Of a DNA stretch of 64,000 nucleotides, positions 40,472 to 49,930 are shown piece after piece (position 1 is the first letter of the stretch; each line of letters opens with the position of its first letter). The stretch is from Streptomyces acidiscabies (lineage in GTDB: Bacteria; Actinomycetota; Actinomycetes; Streptomycetales; Streptomycetaceae), in contig NZ_JAGJBY010000001.1 in the NCBI RefSeq assembly GCF_020010905.1, positions 4,298,001 to 4,362,000 of the forward strand, written 5' to 3'. The notes under the pieces are model-generated. The model had not been told where the DNA came from. It ran no database searches and was given only the letters and a program-made list of their open reading frames with translations. The position numbers were made by a program, and so were the translations under genes.

Positions 40472-43400
40472 TTGGGCCGTCCCGAACGACCGGTGGACCC
40501 CGACGCCGGGCCCTTGCAGCGCTTCGCGTACGAGCTGCGGTCGCTGCGCGGAAACGGCGGATCGCCGTCGTACCGGACGATGGCCCAGCGCACCGGCCTC
40601 TCCGTGACCGCCCTGTCGCGGGCCGCGTCCGGCGAGCGGCTGGCGTCGGCCGCGGTGGTGCGGGCGTACGCGCAGGCATGTGGAGCGGACCCCGACGAGT
40701 GGGAGCGCCGTCGGCAGGCCGTCGCCGAGGAGGCCGGGCCGCAGGGTGCGGAGGAGGGGAACTCGCCCTATCAGGGGCTGACGAGGTTCGAGCTGGGCGA
40801 CCGGGACCTCTTCTTCGGCCGGGACCGGTTGGTCGAGGACGCGCTGAAACTGGTGGCGGCTCATCGGTTCGCGGTGCTGCACGGCGCCTCGGGCAGCGGG
40901 AAGTCCTCACTCCTGCGGGCCGGGCTGCTGCCCCGTATCGACGCCCTGATCCGGGAGCGGGACCGCGGCATGGAACTGCGGCTGATCACGCCGGGGGCCC
41001 GGCCCGCCGCCACCCACGAGCGGCTGCTCGACGCGCCGCCGGACGGGCCGGAACGGCTCGTGGTGGTGGACCAGTTCGAGGAGATCTTCACGCTGTGCCG
41101 GGACCGGGCCGACCGCCGGCGGTTCGTGGACCGGCTCCTGGCCGCCGGCGAACCGACGAGCCGGTTGCGCGTGGTCGTCGCGGTGGGCGGCGGCTTCCGC
41201 GCGCGGTGCGCCCAGTACGACGGTCTGGCCGTCGCGCTGCGGCACAACTCCCTGGCCGTCCGGCCCATGACGCGGGCAGAACTGCAGGAGGCGGTGGTCA
41301 AGCCGGCCACGGCGGCGGGGCTGCGGGTGGAGCGGGAACTCACCGCGCGGATCGTCGAGGAGGCCGCGGACCGGCCCGGCGCACTGCCGATGCTGTCGCA
41401 GGCCCTGCGGGAGACCTGGCGAAGACGGAGCAGCGGCGTGCTCACCCTGGCCGCGTACGAGGCGGCGGGCGGTATCCACGGCGCGATCGCCGCTGCCGCC
41501 GAGGAGGTCTACGGCTGCCTCTCACCCGCCCAGGCCGCCACCGCCCGGCGGCTGTTGCTGGGACTCGTCACCCCCGGCGAGGGCAGCGCCGTCACCCGCC
41601 GTCCGGTCAGCCGCGCCGATCTGCGCGAATGGCCCGACCCCGAACTGCCCGTCGTCCTCGACCGGCTCGCCCGCGCCCGGCTCGTCATCCTGGACGAGGA
41701 GCACATCGAACTCGCCCACGAGGCCCTGATCACCCACTGGCCGAGGCTCGATGCGTGGATCGAGGCGAACCGGGAACGACTGCGCGAGCACCGGCGCCTC
41801 AGCGAGGCCGCGCGGATCTGGCAGGAGCGCGACCGCGACCCCGGCAACCTCTACCGGGGAACCCATCTCGCCGTCGCCGACCTGCTGTTCGGCCGGGACA
41901 CCGACGACGACCTCACCGGGCGGGAGCGGGCCTTCCTCAGCGCATCCCGGGTCGCCGACCGCATGGAGCGCTGGACAGCGGGGCGGACACGGCGGCGGAT
42001 GCGGTCACTGGCCGCCGCGTTCACCGTCGTCGTGGTGGGCGCGCTCGTCGCCGGGCAACTCGCCTGGCAGCGCAGCCACGCGGCCGACCAGGAGCACATC
42101 CGCGCCGCGGCCCTGAAGGCCGCCGCCCTCGCCGCCCGGACGCAGCCGGACGATCCCCGTACCGCCGCACTGCTCAGCGTCGCCGCCTGGCGGCTCGCAC
42201 CCTCCCCGGTCAGCCGCGCGGCACTGATCAGCGCGCTCACCGAGCCCGAGGAAGACGTCCTGACCGGGCCGGAGCCCGGTGCCGGAGGTCGCGCCTTCCT
42301 CGCCGACTCCGGCCGCACCCTGCTGGTGGCGGGAGCCGGCACCTGGTCCTCCTGGAACGTGCAGGCGCACCGCCGCACCGGATCGGGCCCGCTGCCGGAC
42401 GGTCAGGTGGCCGAGGCCGACCCGGCGGGCCGGACCCTGCTGCTGACCGGCGGCAGGCGCCTGTGGCACCTGGCCTCGGGTGCCGGTCGGCCCGGGGCGA
42501 GTGGCCGCGTCCTCGGCTTCGGGGCCGACGGGCACAGCTATGTCGTACGGGATCCTGGACCGCGGCCCGGGGTACGGCTGCGCGCGGTCGACGGCGACAG
42601 AACGTTGTTCGAGGCGGCGGGTGACGCGTATCCCGTTCCCTCGCCGGACGACAGGCTGGTGGCCGTTTGCCGGCCGGACGGACCACTGGAGGTGTGGGAC
42701 ACCGCCCGCGACTTCGGCCGGCCGGGCGCCTGGGGGACATTCCGTGCGGCGGGGTGCTCGTCGGCGACCGTCGTCTTCGGCGCGGGCGGCGCACGGCTCG
42801 CCGTGGCCACGGACACCGGCGTCCTCGTCTGGGACACGGCCACCGGGCGACAACTCGCGGACCTCGCCGGGCCGGCTGCCCAGCACCTCGCCTTCACGCC
42901 GGACGGAGCGTTCCTGGCGGCGTCCGGTCCCGACGGCGTGACGGTCTGGCGGATCGCGTCGCCGCGGCTGCCGGTGCTGCGCCGGCCGGTGCCGGGCAGC
43001 CCCGTCACCGCCCTCGCCTGGGACCCCGTCGAGCGGACCCTGCGCTATCTGGCGGGCAGCGCCGTGCACTCCCTCGACCTCGACGCCGCCCTGGCCTCCC
43101 CGTGGCGCGACCGGCCCGTGGACGCCGTACTGCTCAGCCCGGACGGCCGGCTGCTCGCCGTCTCGGAGCGGACCCCGGCCGGCTACCTCCTCCGTCTCCA
43201 GGAGACCCGTTCCGCCCGCGTCGTCGCCGAACTGCCCTTCCCCCGCCGGGCCACCGGCCCCGCCGGGGCCGCCCGCCCGCTGCTGGCCTTCAGCCCGGAC
43301 AGCCGCAGCATCGCCTACGGCACCACCGTGGCGTCCGGGCCCCTGCCCACCGTCCGGTTCGCGGTACGGGACGTGTCGCCGACCGGCCGGAAGAGCACCT

Positions 43401-44077
43401 CGTTCGACGTGACGGGTCCCTCCGAGGCCACGGCCCGCGGAATCTTCCTCACCGCGCGCGGCCAGAAGCTGCTGGTCGGCTGGAGTACGCCCGCGGGCTC
43501 GCTCGTCGGACAGACGTGGGACACCGCGCACGGGATCCCGTCGGCGCGGGCGGACGACTTGGAGACCTTGGGACGACAGCCGTACCACCTCGCGCTCAGC
43601 GCCGACGACACGCACCTCGCGACGGGCGGGGCCTTCGGCTCCGTCACCGTGTGGGACACCGAGGCGGACATCCATCCGAAGGCCACGATCCCCGCGCTCC
43701 CCGATATCGCCGACTGCGCCGCCTGTACGCGGGTCACCGCCCTGGCCTTCAGCCCCGACGGCACCACCCTCGCCATCGCCTACGGCTCGGGCGCCCTGCG
43801 GCTGTGGGACCTCGCGCTGAACCTGCCCCTGGGCGGCAGCCCGGCCACCTCGGGCGACGTGATCGACTCACTGGCCTTCGGCCCCGACGGCTACCTCTAC
43901 GCCGCCGGCCCGCACGTCTCCGTCCAGGCCTACCCCGTCGGCCCCGCACAGGCCGCCGCCCGGCTCTGTGCCCGCGCGGGGCGGTCCCTGACCGTCGCCG
44001 AGTGGCGGCGCTACCTCCCCGGCGTGCCCTACCGGCGGGTCTGCGACGGGCTGCGGCCGGACGACGGGTCCCCGTAG
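40472..44077 (+). CDS. HTH-nSTAND NTPase-WD40 protein
   Basis: This 1201-residue protein begins with an XRE-type HTH (about 15-80: SYRTMAQRTGLSVTALSRAASG). A STAND NTPase follows: SPYQGLTRFELGDRDLFFGR (about 98-117), Walker A HGASGSGKSS (137-146) and Walker B VVVDQFEEIF. A helical arm ends at a transmembrane helix at about 510-530 (AAFTVVVVGALVAGQLAW). The rest, about 575-1190, is a beta-propeller region with WD40-like repeats such as VTALAFSPDGTTLAIAYGSGALRLWDL. Family members act as signal-driven switches. The start is TTG at 40472, with GAGGTGAGG upstream; the protein begins GRPERPVDP like its relatives. Three secreted proteins are encoded downstream. The trigger and target are unknown. 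Confidence 0.9.
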   Translation: MGRPERPVDPDAGPLQRFAYELRSLRGNGGSPSYRTMAQRTGLSVTALSRAASGERLASAAVVRAYAQACGADPDEWERRRQAVAEEAGPQGAEEGNSPYQGLTRFELGDRDLFFGRDRLVEDALKLVAAHRFAVLHGASGSGKSSLLRAGLLPRIDALIRERDRGMELRLITPGARPAATHERLLDAPPDGPERLVVVDQFEEIFTLCRDRADRRRFVDRLLAAGEPTSRLRVVVAVGGGFRARCAQYDGLAVALRHNSLAVRPMTRAELQEAVVKPATAAGLRVERELTARIVEEAADRPGALPMLSQALRETWRRRSSGVLTLAAYEAAGGIHGAIAAAAEEVYGCLSPAQAATARRLLLGLVTPGEGSAVTRRPVSRADLREWPDPELPVVLDRLARARLVILDEEHIELAHEALITHWPRLDAWIEANRERLREHRRLSEAARIWQERDRDPGNLYRGTHLAVADLLFGRDTDDDLTGRERAFLSASRVADRMERWTAGRTRRRMRSLAAAFTVVVVGALVAGQLAWQRSHAADQEHIRAAALKAAALAARTQPDDPRTAALLSVAAWRLAPSPVSRAALISALTEPEEDVLTGPEPGAGGRAFLADSGRTLLVAGAGTWSSWNVQAHRRTGSGPLPDGQVAEADPAGRTLLLTGGRRLWHLASGAGRPGASGRVLGFGADGHSYVVRDPGPRPGVRLRAVDGDRTLFEAAGDAYPVPSPDDRLVAVCRPDGPLEVWDTARDFGRPGAWGTFRAAGCSSATVVFGAGGARLAVATDTGVLVWDTATGRQLADLAGPAAQHLAFTPDGAFLAASGPDGVTVWRIASPRLPVLRRPVPGSPVTALAWDPVERTLRYLAGSAVHSLDLDAALASPWRDRPVDAVLLSPDGRLLAVSERTPAGYLLRLQETRSARVVAELPFPRRATGPAGAARPLLAFSPDSRSIAYGTTVASGPLPTVRFAVRDVSPTGRKSTSFDVTGPSEATARGIFLTARGQKLLVGWSTPAGSLVGQTWDTAHGIPSARADDLETLGRQPYHLALSADDTHLATGGAFGSVTVWDTEADIHPKATIPALPDIADCAACTRVTALAFSPDGTTLAIAYGSGALRLWDLALNLPLGGSPATSGDVIDSLAFGPDGYLYAAGPHVSVQAYPVGPAQAAARLCARAGRSLTVAEWRRYLPGVPYRRVCDGLRPDDGSP

Positions 44078-44404
44078 CCCGCTCACGCGGAAACACAGAC
44101 GAAACGCGCCGACCCCGTCTGCGGAGACGGCCGTCATACAGGCGTGCCGTACCCGGCGGTATGCCGGCCGATCGCGTTGTTTACCCCTCTGACCTGGGTT
44201 GATCAACAATTCCGAGGCCCCGAGAGTGATTGTCGAACGGCCCGCTCCGCCGCCGGTGACCCCCCGGTACGACGGCGGCGCGGTCACCGGTGCCGGCCCT
44301 CACACCCCCGAGGGCCGGCAGAACAACAAGCGCACGTGCAGCCCCCGGATTTTCATCAGCCGCGCTTCCCCGCAGCGGGAAACCGACTTCCCCTGGAGTA
44401 TTCG
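44078..44404. other. Intergenic leader of the secreted-protein genes
   Basis: No gene was seen in these 327 bases. GTTGATCAAC (44198-44207) is a perfect 10-base palindrome and a candidate operator. CCGGTGACC and its complement (44253-44261 and 44282-44290) could form a hairpin with a 20-base loop. A GGAG ribosome site precedes the ATG at 44405. Confidence 0.5.
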
Positions 44405-45049
44405 ATGCGATTCGCGCTCCGCGCCACCGCCCCCTCACGCCGCGTCGCCCGCAGCGCCGGTGCCGTCGCCGCCCTCGCCCTGGGCGCCTCCCTCATGGCG
44501 GCCCCGCAGTCCTACGCCGCCGACAGCCCCTCCGTCGCGCAGCTCCTCCAGCAATGCGGCTCGGCCGACGTGTGCAAGTTCCACCCGCAGAGCTACACCG
44601 CGTACACCGGCCCGGCGCACCAGGTGGGCTCCACCGCGTACAACTGCGGCCACGAGATCAACCAGCACACCGTCACCTGGTTCGACACGACCTCCGCCAC
44701 GAACTCGGTCGGCGTCGCGATCGAGGCGAGCGTGGAGTTCTGGAAGGTCTACAAGGTCTCCGTCGAGGTCTCGTACTCCCACTCCTGGACGACCTCGCAC
44801 ACCGACTCCGAGACCAAGACGCTCAACGTCCGCCCCGGATACAAGGGCTGGCTCCAGCGCGGCACCGCCAAGCAGAAGGCCAAGGGCTGGTACGAGCTCC
44901 ACTTCGGCAAGCGCTACTACGGCCACTACATCTGGTACATCAACAACTACCAGGCGGCCGGCTGGGACCAGGACCACCCGCAGAACGGCTACGTCAACTT
45001 CAAGGACGCGCAGATGACGTCCGGCGAGCGCGCCGCGCACTGCGGCTGA
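44405..45049 (+). CDS. Secreted protein, candidate aerolysin-like pore former
   Basis: This 214-residue protein has a Sec signal peptide (about 1-38, cleavage after SYA). The mature part contains a long alternating stretch at about 88-135 (SVGVAIEASVEF, then KVSVEVSYSHSWTTSHTDSE), rich in Ser and Thr with hydrophobic residues every second position, followed by RPGYKGWLQRG. That pattern is typical of the membrane-inserting hairpin in aerolysin/ETX-type toxins. Four cysteines occur in the mature chain. It stands first of three secreted-protein genes. A structural or adhesive secreted protein remains possible; the toxin reading rests on pattern alone. Confidence 0.6.
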   Translation: MRFALRATAPSRRVARSAGAVAALALGASLMAAPQSYAADSPSVAQLLQQCGSADVCKFHPQSYTAYTGPAHQVGSTAYNCGHEINQHTVTWFDTTSATNSVGVAIEASVEFWKVYKVSVEVSYSHSWTTSHTDSETKTLNVRPGYKGWLQRGTAKQKAKGWYELHFGKRYYGHYIWYINNYQAAGWDQDHPQNGYVNFKDAQMTSGERAAHCG

Positions 45050-45064
45050 ACCGTCCCCCAGGAC

Positions 45065-45096
45065 AGCGGGCGGCGCCGGGCAACGGGCCGCCCGCT
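45065..45096 (+). terminator. Hairpin between the first two secreted-protein genes
   Basis: Ten-base perfect arms (AGCGGGCGGC at 45065-45074, its complement at 45087-45096) with a 12-base loop lie 15 bases past the stop of the aerolysin-like gene. It may terminate most transcripts, or protect the 3' end of the first message while letting some readthrough into the next gene. Confidence 0.6.
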
Positions 45097-45120
45097 CCCA
45101 CCGAGAAGTGGTGTTCCGTG

Positions 45121-45999
45121 ATGCCAGACAGCCGTGTTCGTCCACGTGCCGCTGTGGCGGCTGCCCTCTGCTCTCTGCTGTTCCTCGCGGGCTGCGGCGG
45201 TGCGGCGAAGGGGGACGGCGCGACCGCCTACGCGGACGGTGCGGGGCCGACGGTGATCGGCGCCGACGGTTCCGCCGAGAGCCGGGTCGTGGCGGCCCTG
45301 TACGGCGAACTGCTGACCGACGCGGGGGTGGAGGTGCGTATGGCGAGCACCCGTTACGCCTCGCCCGCCGACACCACCCGTGCCGTGGTGGAGGGCCGGA
45401 TCTCCCTCGCGCCCGCCTACGAGACCACCACGCTGCGCGCCCTGCCCGCCGGCCAGACCCTGCCCGGCAACATGGCCGCCACCCTCAGCATGGCTCTGCC
45501 CCCGGGCATCGACGCCCTGCCACCCGCGCGGGCACAGAACGGCGTCGTCCTCGCGGTCACCCGGGCCACCGCCCGCACACACGGCCTGCGCACCCTCACC
45601 GCCCTCGCGAAGACCGGCCGTCTCACCCTCGGCGGCCCCGCCGCCGGCGACCCCGACGCCCCGTCGGCCGCCTCACTGCGGAAGGTCTACGGCACCCACC
45701 TCACCGAGACCGGCACCACGGCCACCGCCGACGTGCTGGTCCTGCGCGGCACCGACCCCGTCATCACCCGGGACGGCCTGGTCGTGCTGACCGATCCGAA
45801 GAACGCCCTGCCTCCCGAGCATGTCTTCCCGCTCATCGGCGCCCCCTACGCGGGCCTGTCCGCAAGCAAGGCCCTGGCCCGCCTCAACGCTCGGCTGACC
45901 ACAGCGCAGCTGGCCGCACTGGCCGCCTCCGTCGACGGCGGGGCATCCCCGTCCGGCACGGCGCGGGCCTGGCTGCGGTCGGGCGGCCTGCTCGGCTGA
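45121..45999 (+). CDS. Lipoprotein, OpuAC-type substrate-binding domain
   Basis: This 292-residue protein has a lipoprotein signal with lipobox LAGC (Cys25). The mature part resembles glycine-betaine/choline binding proteins: VIGADGSAESRVVAALYGELLTDAGVEV and LAPAYETTTLRAL follow the type II periplasmic-binding fold. No permease or ATPase of a betaine transporter is adjacent, so the protein may serve a remote transporter or have another binding role. ATG at 45121 is chosen over GTG at 45118. It lies 71 bases after the aerolysin-like gene and 36 bases before a small secreted protein. Confidence 0.78.
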   Translation: MPDSRVRPRAAVAAALCSLLFLAGCGGAAKGDGATAYADGAGPTVIGADGSAESRVVAALYGELLTDAGVEVRMASTRYASPADTTRAVVEGRISLAPAYETTTLRALPAGQTLPGNMAATLSMALPPGIDALPPARAQNGVVLAVTRATARTHGLRTLTALAKTGRLTLGGPAAGDPDAPSAASLRKVYGTHLTETGTTATADVLVLRGTDPVITRDGLVVLTDPKNALPPEHVFPLIGAPYAGLSASKALARLNARLTTAQLAALAASVDGGASPSGTARAWLRSGGLLG

Positions 46000-46035
46000 G
46001 CACCCCCACCCCTTCCTCCGAAAGGCACCAGCGAC

Positions 46036-46395
46036 ATGAGTCGACTCCGCAGAAAGCTCACCCTCGCCGCGCTCGCCGTGGCCTCCGCCGCAGGCGTCCT
46101 CGCGGCGCCCGCGACGGCCAGCGCCGCCACCGCCAACGTGCAGATCCAGATCTGCAACGACAAGGGCTCGGCCCTGAAGTTCTTCCTCGTCGGCTACAAC
46201 GACCAGGGCGACTGGGTCAACTCCCGGTTCTGGGACGTCCCGGCCAACGGCTGCACCACGGCCTGGAACTACTGGTGGCAGACGAACAGCTCGGTCGAGC
46301 TCCACTACGTGCGTCCGCCGGCCGGCTGGAACTGGCACCAGGTGTACGTCCCGAAGTCCAAGAACGGCCGCACCTTCACGTACCACCAGTCGTAG
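46036..46395 (+). CDS. Small secreted protein, two cysteines
   Basis: This 119-residue protein has a Sec signal (about 1-30, cleavage near ASA|ATANV) and a mature domain of some 89 residues. It is rich in aromatic residues (WNYWW, GWNWHQ), with two cysteines (QICND and NGCTT) that could form a disulfide. I do not recognise the family. A GAAAGG ribosome site precedes ATG 46036. The position after two other exported proteins suggests common use, for instance as part of a secreted complex, but that is inference. Confidence 0.75.
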   Translation: MSRLRRKLTLAALAVASAAGVLAAPATASAATANVQIQICNDKGSALKFFLVGYNDQGDWVNSRFWDVPANGCTTAWNYWWQTNSSVELHYVRPPAGWNWHQVYVPKSKNGRTFTYHQS

Positions 46396-46432
46396 AACGA
46401 CCACCGCCCGCCCTCTCTGATCGGCCGTGCCG

Positions 46433-46455
46433 AGTCCTAAGGGAGTGTTAGGACT
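46433..46455. terminator. Hairpin before the MHS operon
   Basis: AGTCCTAA and TTAGGACT (46433-46440 and 46448-46455) form an 8-base inverted repeat with a 7-base loop, 38 bases past the small secreted protein gene. It could be a weak terminator, or an operator for the operon starting at 46529. Confidence 0.45.
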
Positions 46456-46528
46456 TCGCGCGTGATCTTGTCCGGCCCTCTCGGCCCCCGGATTCTGGCT
46501 GCTCCAGGCCGCTGACGAGGGAGTTGTG

Positions 46529-47845
46529 ATGGCCGCACAGGACACCGCCGTCCACGAGAGGGGCGCGCGGCACGATGAGCGCAGGGTCGCGAAGAACATC
46601 GTGCGCGGGTCGGTCGGGAATCTGATCGAGTGGTACGACTGGTACGCGTACACCGCGTTCAGTGTGTACTTCGCCGCCGCGTTCTTTCCTTCCGGGGATC
46701 AGACCGCTCAACTCCTCAACACCGCCGCCGTGTTCGCGGTCGGGTTCCTGATGCGGCCCATCGGGGGGTGGGTGTTGGGGAGGTACGCGGACCGGCGGGG
46801 GAGGCGCTCGGCGCTCAGCCTGTCCGTGACGTTGATGGCGGCCGGTTCGCTGATCGTGGCGTTGACCCCGTCGTACGACACGATCGGCGTCGCCGCGCCG
46901 GTGCTGCTCGTCACCGCCCGGCTGCTGCAAGGGATTTCGGTCGGCGGGGAGTACTCGACCTCGGCGACGTACATGTCCGAGGTGGCGACGCCAGGGAAGC
47001 GCGGGTACTACTCCAGCTTTCAGTATGTGACGCTGATCGCCGGGCAGTTGACGGCGCTGGGACTCCAGATCATCCTCCAGTCGGTGCTGAGCGACGGGCA
47101 GATGGAGTCGTGGGGGTGGCGGATCGCGTTCGTCGTGGGGGCCGCCGGCGCGGTCGTCGTGCTGTGGCTGCGGCGCGGGATGGACGAGTCGGAGAGCTTC
47201 GAGCAGGGGCAGGCGGACGGGGACCGGGGGAGCCTCAGGATGCTGCTGTCGTACCCGCGTCAGTGCCTGGTCGTCGTCGGTCTGACCATGGGCGGCACGC
47301 TCTTCTTCTACACGTACACGACCTACCTCCAGAAGTTCATGGTCAACACCAGCGGCATCGCCAAACCGACCGCCGCGTGGATCAACTTCTGCGCCCTGCT
47401 GGTGTTCGTGGTGCTGCAACCGGTGATGGGCCGCCTCTCCGACAGGGTGGGACGGCGGCCGCTGCTGATCGGGTTCGGGGTGCTCGGCGCGCTCGTCGTC
47501 GTCCCCTCGCTGACACTGCTGTCGCACACCGACAACCCGTACTACGCCTTCGTGCTGATGGTCGTCCCGCTCGCGATCAGCTCGCTGTACACGTCGATCA
47601 GCGCGGTCGTGAAGGCAGAGCTGTTCCCAACGGCCATCCGCGCGCTGGGAGTTGGCCTGCCGTACGCGCTGACCGTCGCGATCTTCGGCGGCACCGCCGA
47701 GTACATCGCCCTGTGGTTCAAGGACATCGGCCACGAGGGCTGGTACTTCTACTACGTCACCGCCTGCGTCCTGACCTCGCTGCTCGTCTACATTCGGATG
47801 CGCGAGACGTCCGAGGGCTCGCCGCTGGACGACCGGAAGGGATAG
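46529..47845 (+). CDS. MHS-family metabolite:proton symporter
   Basis: This 438-residue MFS carrier has about twelve helices. It carries the MHS group features GNLIEWYDWYAYTAFSVYFA in helix 1, GRYADRRGRRSALSLSV in loop 2/3 and LLQGISVGGEYSTSATYMSE, as in the alpha-ketoglutarate and dicarboxylate carriers. It probably imports a di- or tricarboxylate with protons. ATG at 46529 is five bases after GAGGGAG; GTG at 46526 is a weaker choice. The response regulator gene starts four bases after its stop, and kinase and TAXI receptor genes follow with overlaps, so the four genes look like one operon. Confidence 0.92.
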   Translation: MAAQDTAVHERGARHDERRVAKNIVRGSVGNLIEWYDWYAYTAFSVYFAAAFFPSGDQTAQLLNTAAVFAVGFLMRPIGGWVLGRYADRRGRRSALSLSVTLMAAGSLIVALTPSYDTIGVAAPVLLVTARLLQGISVGGEYSTSATYMSEVATPGKRGYYSSFQYVTLIAGQLTALGLQIILQSVLSDGQMESWGWRIAFVVGAAGAVVVLWLRRGMDESESFEQGQADGDRGSLRMLLSYPRQCLVVVGLTMGGTLFFYTYTTYLQKFMVNTSGIAKPTAAWINFCALLVFVVLQPVMGRLSDRVGRRPLLIGFGVLGALVVVPSLTLLSHTDNPYYAFVLMVVPLAISSLYTSISAVVKAELFPTAIRALGVGLPYALTVAIFGGTAEYIALWFKDIGHEGWYFYYVTACVLTSLLVYIRMRETSEGSPLDDRKG

Positions 47846-47849
47846 GCGC

Positions 47850-48509
47850 GTGCGGGTGCTGCTGGCCGAGGACGACGACGGGGTCGCGGGCGCCCTCACC
47901 GAGGCCCTGTACGACGCCGGGCACGAACCCGCCCGCGCCCGCCGGGGCGAGGAGGTCCTCACCCGGCACCGGCAGGCCGACCTGCTCCTCCTCGACCTCG
48001 GCCTGCCCGACCTCGACGGCCTCGACGTCCTGCGCAAACTCCGCGCGGTCAGCGCCCTCCCGGTACTGATCCTCACCGCGCGCGGCGACGAACGCTCCGT
48101 CGTCCGGGGCCTCAGACTCGGCGCCGACGACTACCTCGTCAAACCGGTCCGCCTCGCCGAACTCCTCGCCCGCATCGAGGCGGTGGCCCGCCGCGCCGCC
48201 GCCCTCGCCGCCCCGGCCCAGCGCACCGTGCGCGCCGGGGACGTCGAAGTCGACCTGGACGCCCGGCGTGTACAGGTCGGCGACGCCGAAGTCCGGCTCA
48301 CCACCAAGGAGTTCGCGATCCTCGCCGCGCTCGCCTCCCGCGCGGGGGCCGCCGTGAGCCGCCAGCAACTCCTCGACGAGGTGTGGGGCGACGCCTACCT
48401 CGCCGTGTCCCGCTCCCTCGACGTCCACATCACCCAGCTCCGCGCGAAACTCGGCCGCCCCGAACTCCTCACCACCATCCGGGGGTTCGGATACCGCTTC
48501 GGCGGGTGA
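47850..48509 (+). CDS. OmpR/PhoB-family response regulator
   Basis: This 219-residue regulator has a receiver domain (1-118) with acidic Glu7-Asp8-Asp9, phospho-acceptor Asp49 in LLLLDLGLPDLDG and Lys98 in YLVKPVRL. The winged-helix output domain (about 125-218) has LTTKEFAILAALA and the closing TTIRGFGYRF. The start is GTG 47850, four bases after the carrier stop. Its stop overlaps the kinase GTG start by four bases (GTGA). It resembles the TctD/QseB branch that controls carboxylate uptake. The likely target is this operon itself. Confidence 0.94.
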   Translation: MRVLLAEDDDGVAGALTEALYDAGHEPARARRGEEVLTRHRQADLLLLDLGLPDLDGLDVLRKLRAVSALPVLILTARGDERSVVRGLRLGADDYLVKPVRLAELLARIEAVARRAAALAAPAQRTVRAGDVEVDLDARRVQVGDAEVRLTTKEFAILAALASRAGAAVSRQQLLDEVWGDAYLAVSRSLDVHITQLRAKLGRPELLTTIRGFGYRFGG

Positions 48510-49930
48510 GGGGGATGCGCGCACGAGTCCTCACGGTCGTCCTGGCCTTCGCCCTCCTCGCCGTCGCCGGGTTCGCCGGACCCCTCCTCACGCTGACGGC
48601 CGTCCAGCGCACCCAACAGCTCGTCGCCGCCCGCGCCGCCGACCTCGACCGCTTCGCCACCCTCGCCGAACAGGCAGCGGAGAGCGGCGACTCGACCACC
48701 CTGACCGCCGAGGTCGACCGCTACACCGAGCTGTACGGCGAGGCCGTCGTGGTCGTCGACGCCCGCCGCGCGCCCGTCGTCCAGACCGGCGGCCTGCACG
48801 CCGCCGACCCCGCCGTGGCCCGCCTCGTGGACGCCGCCCTGCGCAGCCAACTCCGCTACCCCGAAGGGACGTTGCGCCCCTGGTCCCGAGCCGACGTCCT
48901 GCTCGCCCGCCCCGTCGGCACCGGCACCCGCGTCTCCGGCGCGGTCGTCCTGCGCGCGTCCGTCCGGGCCGCCGCCGACGACGTCGCCCTGCGCTGGGCC
49001 CTCGTCCTCGCCGGAGCCGGAGTGTTCGCGGCGGCCTGCGTGCTGCTCGCGCGCCGGGCCACCCAGTGGGTCGTACGGCCGCTGCACCGACTCGACCGCG
49101 CGGTGGGGGAGTTGGCGGCGGGGCTCCCGCCCGAGCGGGTCGTCCGTGCCGGGGGACCGCCCGAACTCCGGCAGGTCGTCGAGGGGTTCAACCGCATGGC
49201 CGACACCGTCACCACCGCCCTCGAACAGCAACGCCGCCTCGTCGCCGACACCTCGCACCAACTCCGCAACCCGCTGGCCGCGTTGAGACTGCGCATCGAC
49301 TCGCTCCAGCCCCGGCTGCCTCAGGCGGCGACGCGTACGTACACCGGGGTGACCGCTGAACTGGAGCGCATGGAACGGCTGTTGGACGACCTCATGACCC
49401 TCGCCGACGCCGAACACCGGGCCGGGGAGATGGCAGTGACGGACCGCCAGGGGGTGGGCTGCGAGGTGCGGCCGGTGATCGAGGCACAGGTGGAGGTGTG
49501 GCGGCCGGTCGCGGAAGGCGCGCTAGTGCTGAGCCGGGTGGGGGAGGGCGTAGTGGCGTGTACCGCCGACGAGTTGGCCCAGGTGGTGGACATCCTCGTC
49601 GACAACGCGATCAAGTACGGGGGCGGTCGCGTCGAGGTGTCCTCCAGGGCGACGGGCACCGAGGTGGTGATCGAGGTGCGGGACGACGGGCCCGGACTGT
49701 CCGCCGGTGAACTCGCCTGCGCGGGAACGCGGTTCTGGCGCGCGGAGCGGCATCGGGACGTACGGGGGAGCGGGTTGGGGCTGGCCATCGCGGAACGTCT
49801 GGTCGCCGGGCACGGTGGACGCATCGAGTTCGAGGCGGGGGTGCCCAGGGGGCTGGCGGTACGCGCGGTGCTCCCGCAGCAGGAAAGCCGTACGCCGCAG
49901 CCCCGTACGCCAGGAAGCCGTACGCCGTGA
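48506..49930 (+). CDS. Sensor histidine kinase (TctE/QseC-like)
   Basis: This 474-residue kinase has a first transmembrane helix at about 8-28, an extracytoplasmic sensor of some 130 residues, and a second helix at about 167-187 (WALVLAGAGVFAAACVLL). HAMP follows (about 190-240), then the phospho-acceptor motif DTSHQLRNPLAALRLR. The ATPase domain has VDNAIKYG, VRDDGPGL and GSGLGLAIAERL. A Pro/Arg/Thr-rich tail closes it. GTG 48506 overlaps the regulator stop; ATG 48515 is an alternative with its ribosome site too close. Its last codons overlap the TAXI gene start. The TAXI protein may help it sense the carboxylate. Confidence 0.92.
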   Translation: MRGMRARVLTVVLAFALLAVAGFAGPLLTLTAVQRTQQLVAARAADLDRFATLAEQAAESGDSTTLTAEVDRYTELYGEAVVVVDARRAPVVQTGGLHAADPAVARLVDAALRSQLRYPEGTLRPWSRADVLLARPVGTGTRVSGAVVLRASVRAAADDVALRWALVLAGAGVFAAACVLLARRATQWVVRPLHRLDRAVGELAAGLPPERVVRAGGPPELRQVVEGFNRMADTVTTALEQQRRLVADTSHQLRNPLAALRLRIDSLQPRLPQAATRTYTGVTAELERMERLLDDLMTLADAEHRAGEMAVTDRQGVGCEVRPVIEAQVEVWRPVAEGALVLSRVGEGVVACTADELAQVVDILVDNAIKYGGGRVEVSSRATGTEVVIEVRDDGPGLSAGELACAGTRFWRAERHRDVRGSGLGLAIAERLVAGHGGRIEFEAGVPRGLAVRAVLPQQESRTPQPRTPGSRTP

